Positions 53,431 to 64,000 of a DNA stretch of 64,000 bases are shown here, piece by piece; within the stretch, counting starts at the first letter, position 1, and every line of letters begins with the position of its first letter. Origin of the DNA: Bimastos eiseni. Lineage: Eukaryota; Annelida; Clitellata; Crassiclitellata; Lumbricidae. Both the position numbers and the translations under genes were made by a program. The stretch is from contig OY365809.1 of NCBI GenBank assembly GCA_959347315.1, forward strand, positions 43,185,872 to 43,249,871, written 5' to 3'. The notes below the pieces were generated by a model. That model was not told the origin of the DNA. It ran no database searches and saw only the letters and a program-made list of their open reading frames with translations.

Positions 53431-54936
53431 GGAATAACAAATCATCTATCGAAGTTGCCATTTGAGTCTTTAGTTACAAATAGATTTATTGTTATAGTTT
53501 CTATTTTATTGTTTATAATCACAAGTAACAGTATAAGACCAATAAGGTGAAAGACATTCGGATATAAACATTATTACATATCAGCTTAGAGAAAACAGAA
53601 TTTGATGACCAACTAGAGATGACAAACAAGATCAATGCTTATAGTTTTTTAATCGGCTGCCTGCCACAGGCATCATACACGCACTCGGGAGTGTTAATTC
53701 CTATAACTATTAGCAGCAGTGTGAAATGCTGAAAATCGCCTAAACTACTTCGTATAAGAACAGTAGTATCATGTCCAACTATGCCTCATTACACGGCATC
53801 AACAAATTAACCTCATGGGGGCCAGAGATATGCACTCTATGATATAGTTTATTGTTCTACAATAGGCCAGGACTGAGGATTTGAGCAAAATGTGCAGATA
53901 AGAAGGGTAGTAAGAGGAGGAATATCTGTCCTATACACTCTGCAGTTAGTTGGTCAATTGATTGCCTAGCAAAATAAAAACACTGCAGTAATTAAATCAG
54001 CAACATGGTGAAAGTGTGGTAAGTAGCATTTGCTCAAAATAAGCCCTCTTTTAATGCACCTGATATATTTAAAAATAAACTTATTCTCTAGCATTACACC
54101 TTTAAAAATATATGCACAATGTTCAAATGGCACACAGTTGCGATTTTCACAGACGTCAATTAGACAATTTCCAGGATCACTTACCTACCAGTTCTAAGAA
54201 TAAAAAAATGATGATGTGCACATAGATTAATTTTAGCTGAAAACTTTCATTGTTTCCCAAATGTAACAAGTTATACGAATACCATAGTGTGCAGTTTCTG
54301 ATTATAAACTAGCATTATTTACTTCTTTCCTGCAAGATTAACCCTGAATTATTTCACACAAGCCCCGTCACCTAACTCGATATGCAGTCTTAGTAAAGGT
54401 AAGGTCACAGCACATGCCTACGTCACCATTAAATTCCTATAGACATGGCCCACAGTGGAATAACCAAGATACCAAATTAGTAACTTTCAAACTACTTACA
54501 ATAGCACCAGTGGAAATAATCGCTGCAAGCCGATTGCGGCTTCAAACGAGAACTGGTTTATGTCGAAACGGGTGACGTCGGTTTACTTAAGAAGACAATG
54601 CAGAAGACAATGCAGTCATTGTACAGTTAAGCATTACTCATGCTCAGTATCTATCTACGTTATTTCAACTGTGAGCGAACGCGACAAACTAACACAAAAC
54701 TCTACCGTTATATGCTTGTTAGATTAATAAAACGCCTCGAGCAAATCTCGGCAACTGCGTTATCAGACACAAACTGCACAATCAGTGTCGAGTTCTTAAC
54801 TTGGCGATGATGCCAAACGTTTTGCTGTTATTATTCGGTGTCCGATGGAATTAAAACCTCCGTCACGATAAACGTCTGTGACTCTACAATGGCTATGTTG
54901 AAGAGAGAATCCGGGAATGAATTACGTGGTGAGTCT

Positions 54937-57900
54937 CTAGTAAGTCGATGATCCAGGGTCGGGAATCGTGATTCCGGATGCCTGTGGAGACGGAGCCGTC
55001 CTCGCGGTTCTCTGTCTCGGCTGCCACTCGAAGGAACCGTGGGTCGTCGTAACCTTTGCCCTCTCGTTTGGCTTTTTCTCAGCTCCAGCCGCCGCAGCCT
55101 TCTTCTTCTCAATCCGATCAAAGTCAATGACGCTGCATCTGTCGTCGAATGAGACCGAGCACTCTGATTTGGGAGCAAGCGAGCGCGGACCCAGACGGCG
55201 AGCGCGTTTTCTGAGCATGATGACGCGGACGCCCACAACCGCGGCCATGATCGCTATGGCAATGGTGATGAGGACGGCCCAGGCGATGAGGATGTACATC
55301 ACGGTGTCTAGTCTCTGCTTCGTCTCTTGGAGGTGGACCTGCGTCTCACCAGCTTTCAGTACGGCGTTTTCCAAGTCAGAACCGAAAGCTGATTAAGAAA
55401 GCAAAAAATTCCTTGTTATACGGATTGCTTGAGTCAATCAATCAGTCAATCAATCACTAAATCAAGCTGTCAGAGAAACAACTTGTTACATATTTCCATC
55501 AGTTACACCTTATGGTAAGAATACAGTATTCAAGGTACTTAGTAGGCCACAGTCAAGGTACTGGATTATGTAAACGTCCCACATGGAAATTGATTTTTGT
55601 ACATTAGGCAAGCCCTGCAATGGAAATCACATTCGTTCAACTCTTCATTATAATTGTTCAATAAAATTGTCAGTTTTCTGGTTCTTTTTGGTTGACCTCT
55701 TGGTCGAAAGATGTTTCAGTTACGGCTAACCTTAAAATAATAGCTATGTGGCGACCAGGAACGTAGCTCATATAAAATCAAACCTTCGAAAAAAAATCCC
55801 TTGTCGTTGAGCTTCGATAAGACAATTTACTGGGATTGGACATTTCTAGTCTTCTAAGTACCTTCGACCGCATATATGGGTTATTAGGTACAATAATTAT
55901 GACTATTAATTAGGGACAGGCATTTCAGCTGTAGGCTAGGAATGTCTGTTAGCTGATAAAATCACCACTATGGGGTCTTGCACACTGGTCTACTCTAAAC
56001 TTCTCCTTTCTTTAGTAGGCCTCCCTTTGTGCAGGAAGGGTTCTTAAAATGTTCTACATAAATAACAACTAGTGACTCTTTCAGATTCCTGTGCACTATT
56101 TTACTTATTATTGTGACACTATTTGCTTGAAATGATGCTTAGCATCGTAATAGGCCAACTGTGTGCAGAGAGCGCCTCTGAATAATTCTTCTGTTAGAGG
56201 CGCTATATAAATCTAAAAAGACAATAAAATACAACATATGTTATACTGACCGGCAGCTCCTACTCCAGCTCCTCCACGTGGTCCAGGAGCTCCCGTTCCT
56301 CCCGTTTGCCCGGTAAATCCAGTTGCTCCGTTTGAACCGACACTTCCCGTGTAGCCCTGCGGACCGTTCGGACCTAGTAAACGCAGAAAAACAAGTGATT
56401 GGCACATATAGGATGATTATATGGATTCTATACATATATAAAGAAATAATTTATTAAAATAAAAAAATACATATATATACAAACAACATACATGCAAACA
56501 TACATTCATACATAACTAAATTATATATAGGTCAATTATATGTACATATTACATACACACTAATTGCATAGAAACATGCCTACCTTTGTCTAAGCATACA
56601 TAAATACATGCATGCTTGCATACAAACTACTTGCATTCATATGGGTAAAGTTTTAACATTTCAAGCATTAGAAGTAATGCATACAAAACACTTATCATAC
56701 ACACATACATACACGCATAAATACACATATACAAACATACAAACAAACTTACACACAAACAGACATTCTTATATAGATAAATAAAAAATTCATATATTTA
56801 GAACGTCAATGAATCTTAATCTGGAAATCGGTTTGCATAAGAGTTTGCCTTAGAGTGATTGCTAAGTAACCCGTTTTGGCCAGCTCCTCCTCTGGTTATC
56901 TTTAATCTTTATCAGTGAAAGTCCTTGTAAAATAATAAACTTGTAAGATGACAAAAATCAACAAAATGGTAGACAGTCGAGTTTTTTCTTAAGCCATGAC
57001 AGTTTTAATGTTAATTTGATTAAAAATTAAAAACACAGCTCAGCATTAATCTTTCTAGCTATTTGTCTTCAGTGCATAAACTCTCGTTTGAATTAATAAT
57101 TTATTCATTTCTGTGATTGCGGAGCAACAAACGGTGCGTTTAGAACCAAACCAAAGAAATTGCCTATGAATATGATCAACTCCAGATTAGGCAAAAAAAG
57201 GCAGGCCAAATATCCGAGATTGGAAATCTGCAAAAAAAACACCAATCGGTCACACCTAATACACACAGATTGCATACATACATATACTGGATGTTTTCTC
57301 AGCCTTCGATATGATTGATCACGATATCTTGCTGCAGCGTCTTGAACTATCTTGCTGCCTTGCCTGGTTCAAATCTTATCTTTCTGATCGTTCCCAGATG
57401 GTTGTCCTTGGTGATTCCAGAACAGCCTGGACTGGAGTCAAGTTTGGCATCCCACAGGGCTCAGTCCTCGGCCCCACTCTCTACCTACTCTATACAGCTG
57501 ACATTCCATCTTTATTCACAAAATACCTAGCAACTGGACATCTCTATGCTGACGATGTCCAAACCTTTGTACATGGTCCTCCTGCTGAACAGCTCTCTCT
57601 TGTTGGATCAGTCTATTCACTGTCACATGATCTCCACTCATGGATGTCGGCCAACCGACTTAACCTTAACTCCTCTAAGACCCAACTAATCTGGTTTGGA
57701 ACAAAACAGCAGCTCCTTAAGCTTAATCTCCCACTTCTCACTTCAATGTATCCTTATGTCACATTTGCACCAAGTGTTCATGACCAAGGTATCACGCTTG
57801 ATGGCACCATGTCCTTTTCAGAGCACCTCTTGCAGTTGTCGTGCTAATGCTACTATCACCTGACAACAATAGTCCATGCCTTCATCTGTTGTCGCATTGA

Positions 57901-60900
57901 ATACTGCAATTCACTAGTTGCTGGCCTTCCCAAGGCACACTTATCTTCCCTGCAGTCTGTAATGAACTCTTCAGCCAGACTCGTTGCTCGTCTTCCTCGT
58001 TACTCCCATACCTACCTACATGACCGACATCCTACACTGGCTTCCAATTCCCTCTTGCATCAAATGCAAGGTACTCCTCTTTGTCCTTAGAACTCAACAG
58101 GGTAAAGCTTCTAAATATCTCTGTACTTAATGCAAAGACCTCTGTCTGCTGTTCCCTCCCGGCTTCTCCGGTCTGCGGATCGACTTGATCTGCTTGTTCC
58201 ACGAGCAAGGACTGCCATAACTCAACACCGTGCCTTTGCCATTGTGGGCCCTTCTATGTGGAATGACCTGCCCCCATTATCCGTAGCAAGCATTTAATCG
58301 GGCTCCCACCCTCATCCCTTTGTTGCCTGAAGAGTTTTTTATTTCCTCGGGGCTGTCACGCTGAGAGCGCTTCTGAATAGCTAGTATTGCAAGAAGCGCT
58401 ATATAAATAACCAGATACGATATACACAAACATACTCACCTTCAAACATACATAAATACGATCATCAAGTATGGGTCTTTTAGCTGAGCCATGATGCAAA
58501 ACAGTCATGGGCTCTCGTGCATATCATGCTTCTGCTCCTAAGGAATGAAATCTACTGTCACTCTCTCTCTTCATAGCTCAACTTCACTTCCTTCCTTCAA
58601 AAAGCAGCTTAAAACTCACCATCTCTCCTTGGCTTTCAATTATTTGGAAATCTAATTGCATCTGCTCCTGGCGACTGACCGACTATCCACGCCTCATATT
58701 CACATTTCGGTGTGACTCTGCGCACCTCACAGATTTAATTAATAATAATAATAAATAATATTTCCATGCATGGACATATACCTCTATTCGTATGCATATG
58801 TATTCACACAAACAGAGCATAGATACATCATGCATGCATGTAGACGTCAGAAGACCAAGCCAACCTGTGGGTCCAGTTGCTCCTGTGTAGCCTGTACCAC
58901 CCGTGGATCCAGGCACACCCCGTTCTCCCGTTAGACCAACACGCCCTAACGGACCAGTGGGCCCACTGTATCCTGTTGCCCCAGTTGGCCCTACAACCCC
59001 CGTTGCTCCTGTCGCTCCAGTCGCTCCCTGACGTCCAGTCTGTCCGGTCCATCCAGTGGCCCCCGTTCCACCTACAAAACCAACCAAAAACGTACACTCT
59101 CAACACTAAATTAATCATCTGAGACTGCAGAAGGCATAGTATTATTACAATAACCAACCACCCTAACTATGGACTTGATGGTATTATTTCTAAAATTAAA
59201 GGTTTAGTGTTATTACTATGACCGACCACCATAACATGATGGAATAATTTCTAACATTAAAGGTATGGTATTATTACTGTAACCAACCACTATACATAGA
59301 CTTTTGGGTATAATTTATACTATTATTATTATTCTTATTATTATGGTTTTGTTTATAATGTAGACTAACAAGTTCACTTAATAATAATTAATTATTGGTC
59401 TTTTATTACCCATATATTCAGTTAATGTTTGACCATGTTGTTTGATCCTGGTTTTCCATCGCTATGACGAGAGCGCTTCTGATGACTCTCTGATGAAGAG
59501 GCGCTATATAAATTTGCCATTACAATTACAGGAAGTAACTACAACTGACCTGAGCTTCCCGAGGCTCCAGGTTGTCCATTGTATCCACTCGGTCCATTAT
59601 CCCCTGACGGACCCTGTGGACCAGTCTGACCCGGTGGACCTTGAGGTCCCTGTCTGCCCATTGGTCCTTGTGGACCAACCTGTCCAGATGCACCTGTGAA
59701 ACCAGTGCTGCCGCCCACACCCGGCCGGCCAAGCGGACCTTCGGGACCATTAGCCCCTGGGTCACCTACAAATGTCAAGAGAGCGGGTTAAGATACAGAT
59801 ACGCATATCATCCTTGTTATGGACGTGTCGTTAAATAAATGTATATCAGTTCAGATACGGATGACATAGCAATTGAAAGTCAAATGAGTTAACTGTTTTA
59901 GCACTCTACCACTACCTATAGGTACTTTGGTAGTGCCAGTCACGGGATTGGATTAAGGAGGAGGGCGACGACGTCTGGTTGCTACCCTGGAAACTATCTA
60001 TGACCCCATAAGTATCATCTTTTGGTTCTATCCTGTTATAGCCGCCTGCTACATAGAATCTAAATTCTAAGACAGATATGTCAGAAAATTTTTACAGGTG
60101 GGTCAGTTGCAATATTTACCAGCAAGTGGCAAAGACTTCTAGGCATTGTAAAACTTGGCAACTAATTAGTAGAGAAGAGCTACATCAAGTTTCATTGACT
60201 GATTGACTGATGACAAGTTAACGGACTGTCTACACGTGGAGACTGAACCTTCGACTACTCCATCTATTAGGCCTCTGTACGAAGTATTTTCATTCCTGCT
60301 TCATGTTGATTAAATCCGGGACAATCCTTGCGAATTTCTTTGGGTCAGCCACGTTATTCTTATTACAGCATGATAGATATCAACCAAAAGCAACTCCTCG
60401 CCACTGTACTTACCTCGATTTCCTGATTGTCCAGTGAACCCGGGTTGTCCACTCTGTCCTTTAGGTCCAGCAGGTCCAAAGTCTCCATTGGGACCAGTTG
60501 GTCCTTGTGGACCGGAAGCACCAGGCTGACCAGGAACCCCAATCGATCCACTTGGTCCTAGCGGTCCGGATGGCCCTAGACCTCCTTGTGGTCCAGTCGA
60601 TCCCTGAGGCCCAAGAGGTCCCACTTGTCCTCGATTGCCATCTGATCCTGGCGGACCTTGTGGCCCTGATTGGCCCCGACTTCCAGGTGGTCCTGGCGAC
60701 CCTGGCTGTCCACTGGAACCCGTTGAACCAGGATCACCTCGTTGTCCTGGAGTTCCTGGCTGACCGGACTCTCCATTCGGTCCTGATGGACCGGGAGGTC
60801 CATTTGGACCCTGTGCTCCTTGTTGACCGTTCTGACCAGATGGTCCAGCCTGACCTGAGTCTCCTCTTGGTCCCTGAGGGCCAGCCGAACCGGTCCCCCC

Positions 60901-63900
60901 AGGTGGTCCTGCAGGTCCAGCTTGTCCTGTATTGCCAGTGGAACCGAAAGGACCTGGCAGGCCTATGACACCAAGAGCACCAGGTGGTCCAGCCAACCCA
61001 CTTTGCCCCAATGGACCCTTTGGACCAGCTGGTCCTGCAGGACCTGATTGACCTATAGGGCCAGCGTCGCCCCTCGGTCCAGCTGGTCCAGTGGAGCCTG
61101 TGTCTCCAAGCGATCCTGTAGCACCAGGACTGCCTATTGGACCCGCAGGTCCAACGTCACCCCGATTTCCTGGTGGTCCAGTTTGTCCTGCCTGACCTGA
61201 TGGACCAGGTTGACCAATAGAACCAGCTGGTCCAGATTGCCCTGGATCACCCCTATCGCCCTTTGTTCCAGGAGATCCTTGAGGACCAGATGGTCCAGGA
61301 GATCCTGCAGGCCCTGACGGACCTAGAGGCCCAGATGGACCTAGAGGCCCAGATGGACCCGGAGAACCAATATCTCCACGCGGTCCAGACGGACCAATGG
61401 AACCAACTCCTCCGGTTGATCCAGGATCACCAGTTGCACCACGTGATCCGGCCGGTCCTGCTTGTCCATTGGGACCTGAGGGTCCTTGAGGACCGGGAGA
61501 TCCTATTTGTCCAGACTGTCCCTGTGGACCTGGTGATCCTATATCACCTGGACTTCCAGGTGTTCCAGGTGATCCAGGCGTTCCTTGTGGCCCTGCCTCT
61601 CCTCGTGGACCGGATGGTCCAGCTGGACCAAAATCGCCATTTGTTCCCGGCTGACCCCGAACTCCTGGGCTCCCTATTAGTCCTAAGTCACCCGTTGGAC
61701 CTTTCGGACCACTCTGACCTGCCTGTCCCACTTGTCCATTTGCACCAACTGGTCCTCTGGGCCCAGAAGGTCCAGACAAACCGACAGAACCTAGTTAACA
61801 AATAAATCGTAAGTGTCATAATCTTTTACTCACAGCTACAAAGCTGCAACACTAAGCTACAATGTATTATTGTCATAAATAAAGTAAGCTAGTAAGATGC
61901 ATTACTTGTCATGATAAAGGTAAGCTAGTAAAAAGCAAAAGTTGTCATGACAAAAGTAAGCTAGTAAGATGCAATACGTGTCATGATAAAATTACTTGTA
62001 GTTACTGAAATCATTGAACACCAACCATGGATAAGATACATTATGATCCAGTTTAGTAATCGGTGACAATGGGGAAGCCAAATAATATAATGTTTGTTCT
62101 GTTGTTAGGTAAATGATAGATAGGTATGCACAATGGCAGATAGGTGTTAGATTGGTACACGCATAATATTTACGAGGTAGCCCAGTCTACAGATAGATAG
62201 ATAGTTAGGTAAGTACTAGTAATACAGCATATAATGAATATTTAAATAACACATAAAAAATATCAATAATTTAAAATAAGCAATGCCTAAAACAGCAGAC
62301 ATGTAAGTATGTAGGTAGGCAGAAATCTTATTAATGCTTGTAAGATGACAACAGTTTATAGTGAGCAAAAACGTTAATGAGGGATAGGGACCTGAGAGAG
62401 GGGGCCATATAAACAGTTGAATTAGACTTTGAAAATGTGATTCTGATATGCATTATCAATTATAAACATCACAGAAAACTCATAAAGCCTTAAAAATGAC
62501 AAATTCGACCTTTTATTCTCAATTGTGTTGTCCTTTCAAAAGGCTTGGCAGGCCGAATATATATCCCGGTGGGGCAGATATGACCTGTGGGCCGGCTCTC
62601 TGACACTTCTGTTGTAGAATATTTCTCTAAACACGAAACCTACCTGATGGACCCTGTGGTCCAACATCTCCTCTGCTTCCAGGAGATCCAGGAGGTCCGG
62701 CCTGACCAGTGCTTGGTGGACCTATGACACCCTGAACTCCAGGTGGACCCGAAGGTCCAGCCGGGCCAAGTTGACCAGTGTCTCCGATCGTTCCTTTTAT
62801 TCCAGTCTGTCCACTTTGACCTCTTTGTCCAGCCAATCCCGTCGACCCAATATCGCCGCGCAACCCCGGTGAACCAACAGTTCCAGTTGATCCTGATGGT
62901 CCCTGTGGGCCTTGCTGACCCTTCTGGCCAGTTGGTCCAGCCTGACCCGGCTGACCTGGCAATCCAGCGGGTCCTTGTGTACCCGGATCGCCTCGGAGCC
63001 CCTGAGGTCCAGGCTGCCCATTGGTTCCGGTTGATCCCGACTGTCCTTGCACACCGATGTTTCCTGAAGGTCCTGCAGGGCCAACATTACCCCTTGGACC
63101 AGGGCCACCTTGGGGCCCTGTAAGCCCAGGCAAACCAGCATCTCCTCGCAATCCTGGCTGGCCATTTGGACCGGTACTGCCTGGAATATTAAGCAGGTAT
63201 TAAGGTTACTCAAAAAACTTTTTAATGCCTTTTTGAGTTCACATAGGGCGCTATATAAATGGCCAAACAGTATTACACATACATACATACATACATACAT
63301 ACAACCTATGCAACTGACTGCAACTGGAAGCCTATTCAGCACTGCATCAAGACATTTTGATCAATGACGTTACAGTGATAAAAACGGATTTCGATTAGTT
63401 GGCTACATTTATTCAACTTTATTTAAACATATTCATTGCACATTTAACACTGTTGCTGAACTTATTAAAAGTATTATGAAATTCCCTGTAAAACAAGTTA
63501 TTTGAGTAGAGTTAATTGTTGTACATCAAAATCATGTCATATCTGAATTTACTGCAATCATCTTGTATCATCATTAGGAAGTAGGTCATATGAGGATAGG
63601 AGACTTAATAAAGCAGGTCATATGAGAATACTTAAATAAAATACAATACGGGACTTAATAAAGTAGCTCACATGATAATATGGAACTTCAGAAAGTAAAT
63701 CAAATGGGGAATATATGACTGAAAAAAGTTGGTCATGTGAGACTTAAGAAAGTAAGTCACTTGAGAATATGGGATTTACTAAAGTAGGTCATTTGAGAAT
63801 ATGGGACTTAACAAATTAGGTAATGTGAGAATACATGACTTAAGAAACAGATTTATGATGGTCTACACACAATGTAAGCATAGACGTACCTGTGTCACCA

Positions 63901-64000
63901 GCAGGTCCGGTCTGTCCCCTAGGACCAGCATTTCCTATGGGTCCTACATTCCCTGTTTGTCCATTAGGGCCTACAGGCCCTGGCTGTCCTGGTTGTCCGG
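54937..64000 (-). CDS. Collagen-like protein with C-terminal transmembrane segment, 3' part
   Basis: Seven minus-strand exons: 63890 to beyond 64000, 62644-63180, 60414-61790, 59550-59765, 58865-59071, 56251-56373 and 54937-55388. Every junction is phase 1, usually splitting a glycine codon. The first six give about 857 residues of Gly-X-Y with one visible break (GPPST, then GQAG, near 62730). Exon 60414-61790 alone is 1377 bp, exactly 153 triplets. Proline is common at X, uncommon at Y. About ten RGD motifs occur. The last exon (149 aa) has a short heptad-patterned stalk ([17 protein letters not shown]), a span of about 25 residues ([20 protein letters not shown]), the basic stop RKRARR, and a ~90-residue Ser/Lys/Arg-rich tail ending SSTY. 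Positive-inside logic places the collagen outside and the tail in the cytosol. No family symbol is assigned; the N-terminus is outside the window. Confidence 0.88.
56160..56222 (+). repeat. LINE-tail hairpin fragment (GCGCTATATAAAT)
   Basis: GAGAGCGCCTCTGAATAATTC then TTAGAGGCGCTATATAAAT: a self-complementary tail matching the 3' end of the LINE at 57270-58420. It is in a collagen-like gene intron. Confidence 0.75.
57270..58420 (+). pseudogene. Truncated L2/CR1-type LINE, reverse transcriptase remnant
   Basis: The 178-codon ORF at 57311-57847 holds RT blocks: [46 protein letters not shown] with the catalytic ADD, and [12 protein letters not shown]. After a stop the downstream C-terminal part continues in broken frames ([32 protein letters not shown]). 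The 3' end is AAGAAGCGCTATATAAATAA near 58415. The 5' part is missing. It is inserted opposite to the collagen-like gene, in its intron. Inactive. Confidence 0.88.
59459..59520 (+). repeat. LINE-tail hairpin fragment
   Basis: GAGAGCGCTTCTGATGACTC then GAAGAGGCGCTATATAAATT, the same tail as at 56160 and 58362. It ends about 30 bp before a collagen-like exon boundary. Shorter pieces occur near 22545 and 63247. Confidence 0.75.
61791..62643. other. Intron of the collagen-like gene without recognised features
   Basis: About 850 bp with short AAGTAAGCTAGTAAGATGCA-type local repeats (61880-61995) and otherwise AT-rich sequence. No exon was seen. Confidence 0.6.
63181..63889. other. Intron of the collagen-like gene with a local repeat
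   Basis: Contains a GCGCTATATAAAT fragment, an (ACAT)n tract (63275-63302), and from about 63585 to 63845 diverged units of about 35 bp with GGGACTTAATAAAGTAGGTCATATGAGAATA. No coding exon. Confidence 0.7.

Larger units (their letters stand above)
50560..54936. other. Intergenic region UBXN8 to collagen-like gene
   Basis: No coding exon was recognised. Contents: a possible transposon end near 50776 (CAGAGGTGTAACAAGG), a hAT end fragment with CAAGACC repeats (51871-51945), two tandem copies of a GGCTTGGGACGGGCACTGCC repeat (about 52209-52270 and 52365-52455), an ACAAATGGTT-type fragment (52930-53020), a (TA)n tract (53073-53137) and a dispersed repeat (53147-53430). From 53.5 kb to 54.9 kb I see only AT-rich unique sequence, including the collagen gene 3' UTR. 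Confidence 0.6.

Noticed and set aside
60498..61805. Plus-strand ORFs of 156 and 180 codons
   Set aside because: Antisense shadows of the Gly-X-Y exon; regular GGN codons on one strand keep other frames open.

Overview
This is a window of animal nuclear DNA: AT-rich, with long spliceosomal introns and dense interspersed repeats. The genes point to a metazoan, probably a marine invertebrate or basal deuterostome; nothing visible fixes the species. All exons below were placed by hand from homology, splice-site sequence and intron-phase agreement, without transcript data.

Layout. 1-3.6 kb: 5' part of a glycogen synthase gene (minus; four coding exons, the rest lies before base 1). 6.6-7.4 kb: intronless ELOVL6-type fatty-acid elongase (plus). 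7.4-16.8 kb: a long convergent intergenic stretch with SINEs and MITEs. 16.8-23.2 kb: DMAP1, a chromatin-complex subunit (minus). 26.2-30.6 kb: NUDT12, an ankyrin + Nudix NADH pyrophosphatase (plus), divergent from DMAP1. 30.6-38.5 kb: gene desert with a hAT remnant and a 2-kb foldback element. 38.6-39.8 kb: intronless beta-1,3-galactosyltransferase (plus). 41.0-50.6 kb: UBXN8, a membrane-bound UBX protein (minus), whose last intron carries one hAT element nested in another. 54.9-64.0 kb: 3' half of a collagen-like gene (minus) that ends in a membrane span and a basic cytoplasmic tail.

The genes do not form one pathway; they are an ordinary mix of housekeeping and cell-surface functions. Glycogen synthase, ELOVL6 and NUDT12 are metabolic; DMAP1 is chromatin; UBXN8 is ER/p97-linked; the glycosyltransferase and the membrane collagen act in or through the secretory pathway.

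The most unusual items are: (1) the collagen-like protein with a C-terminal transmembrane segment, opposite in topology to known transmembrane collagens and rich in RGD; (2) the foldback element with ~0.6-kb arms built of short tandem motifs and a CpG-rich loop; (3) the nested hAT pair, each with a perfect 8-bp target duplication, with a 613-bp tandem array inside; (4) splice-related oddities: a GC-AG intron in UBXN8, decayed copies of an exon end in NUDT12, and a tandem repeat carrying consensus 5' splice sites in a DMAP1 intron.
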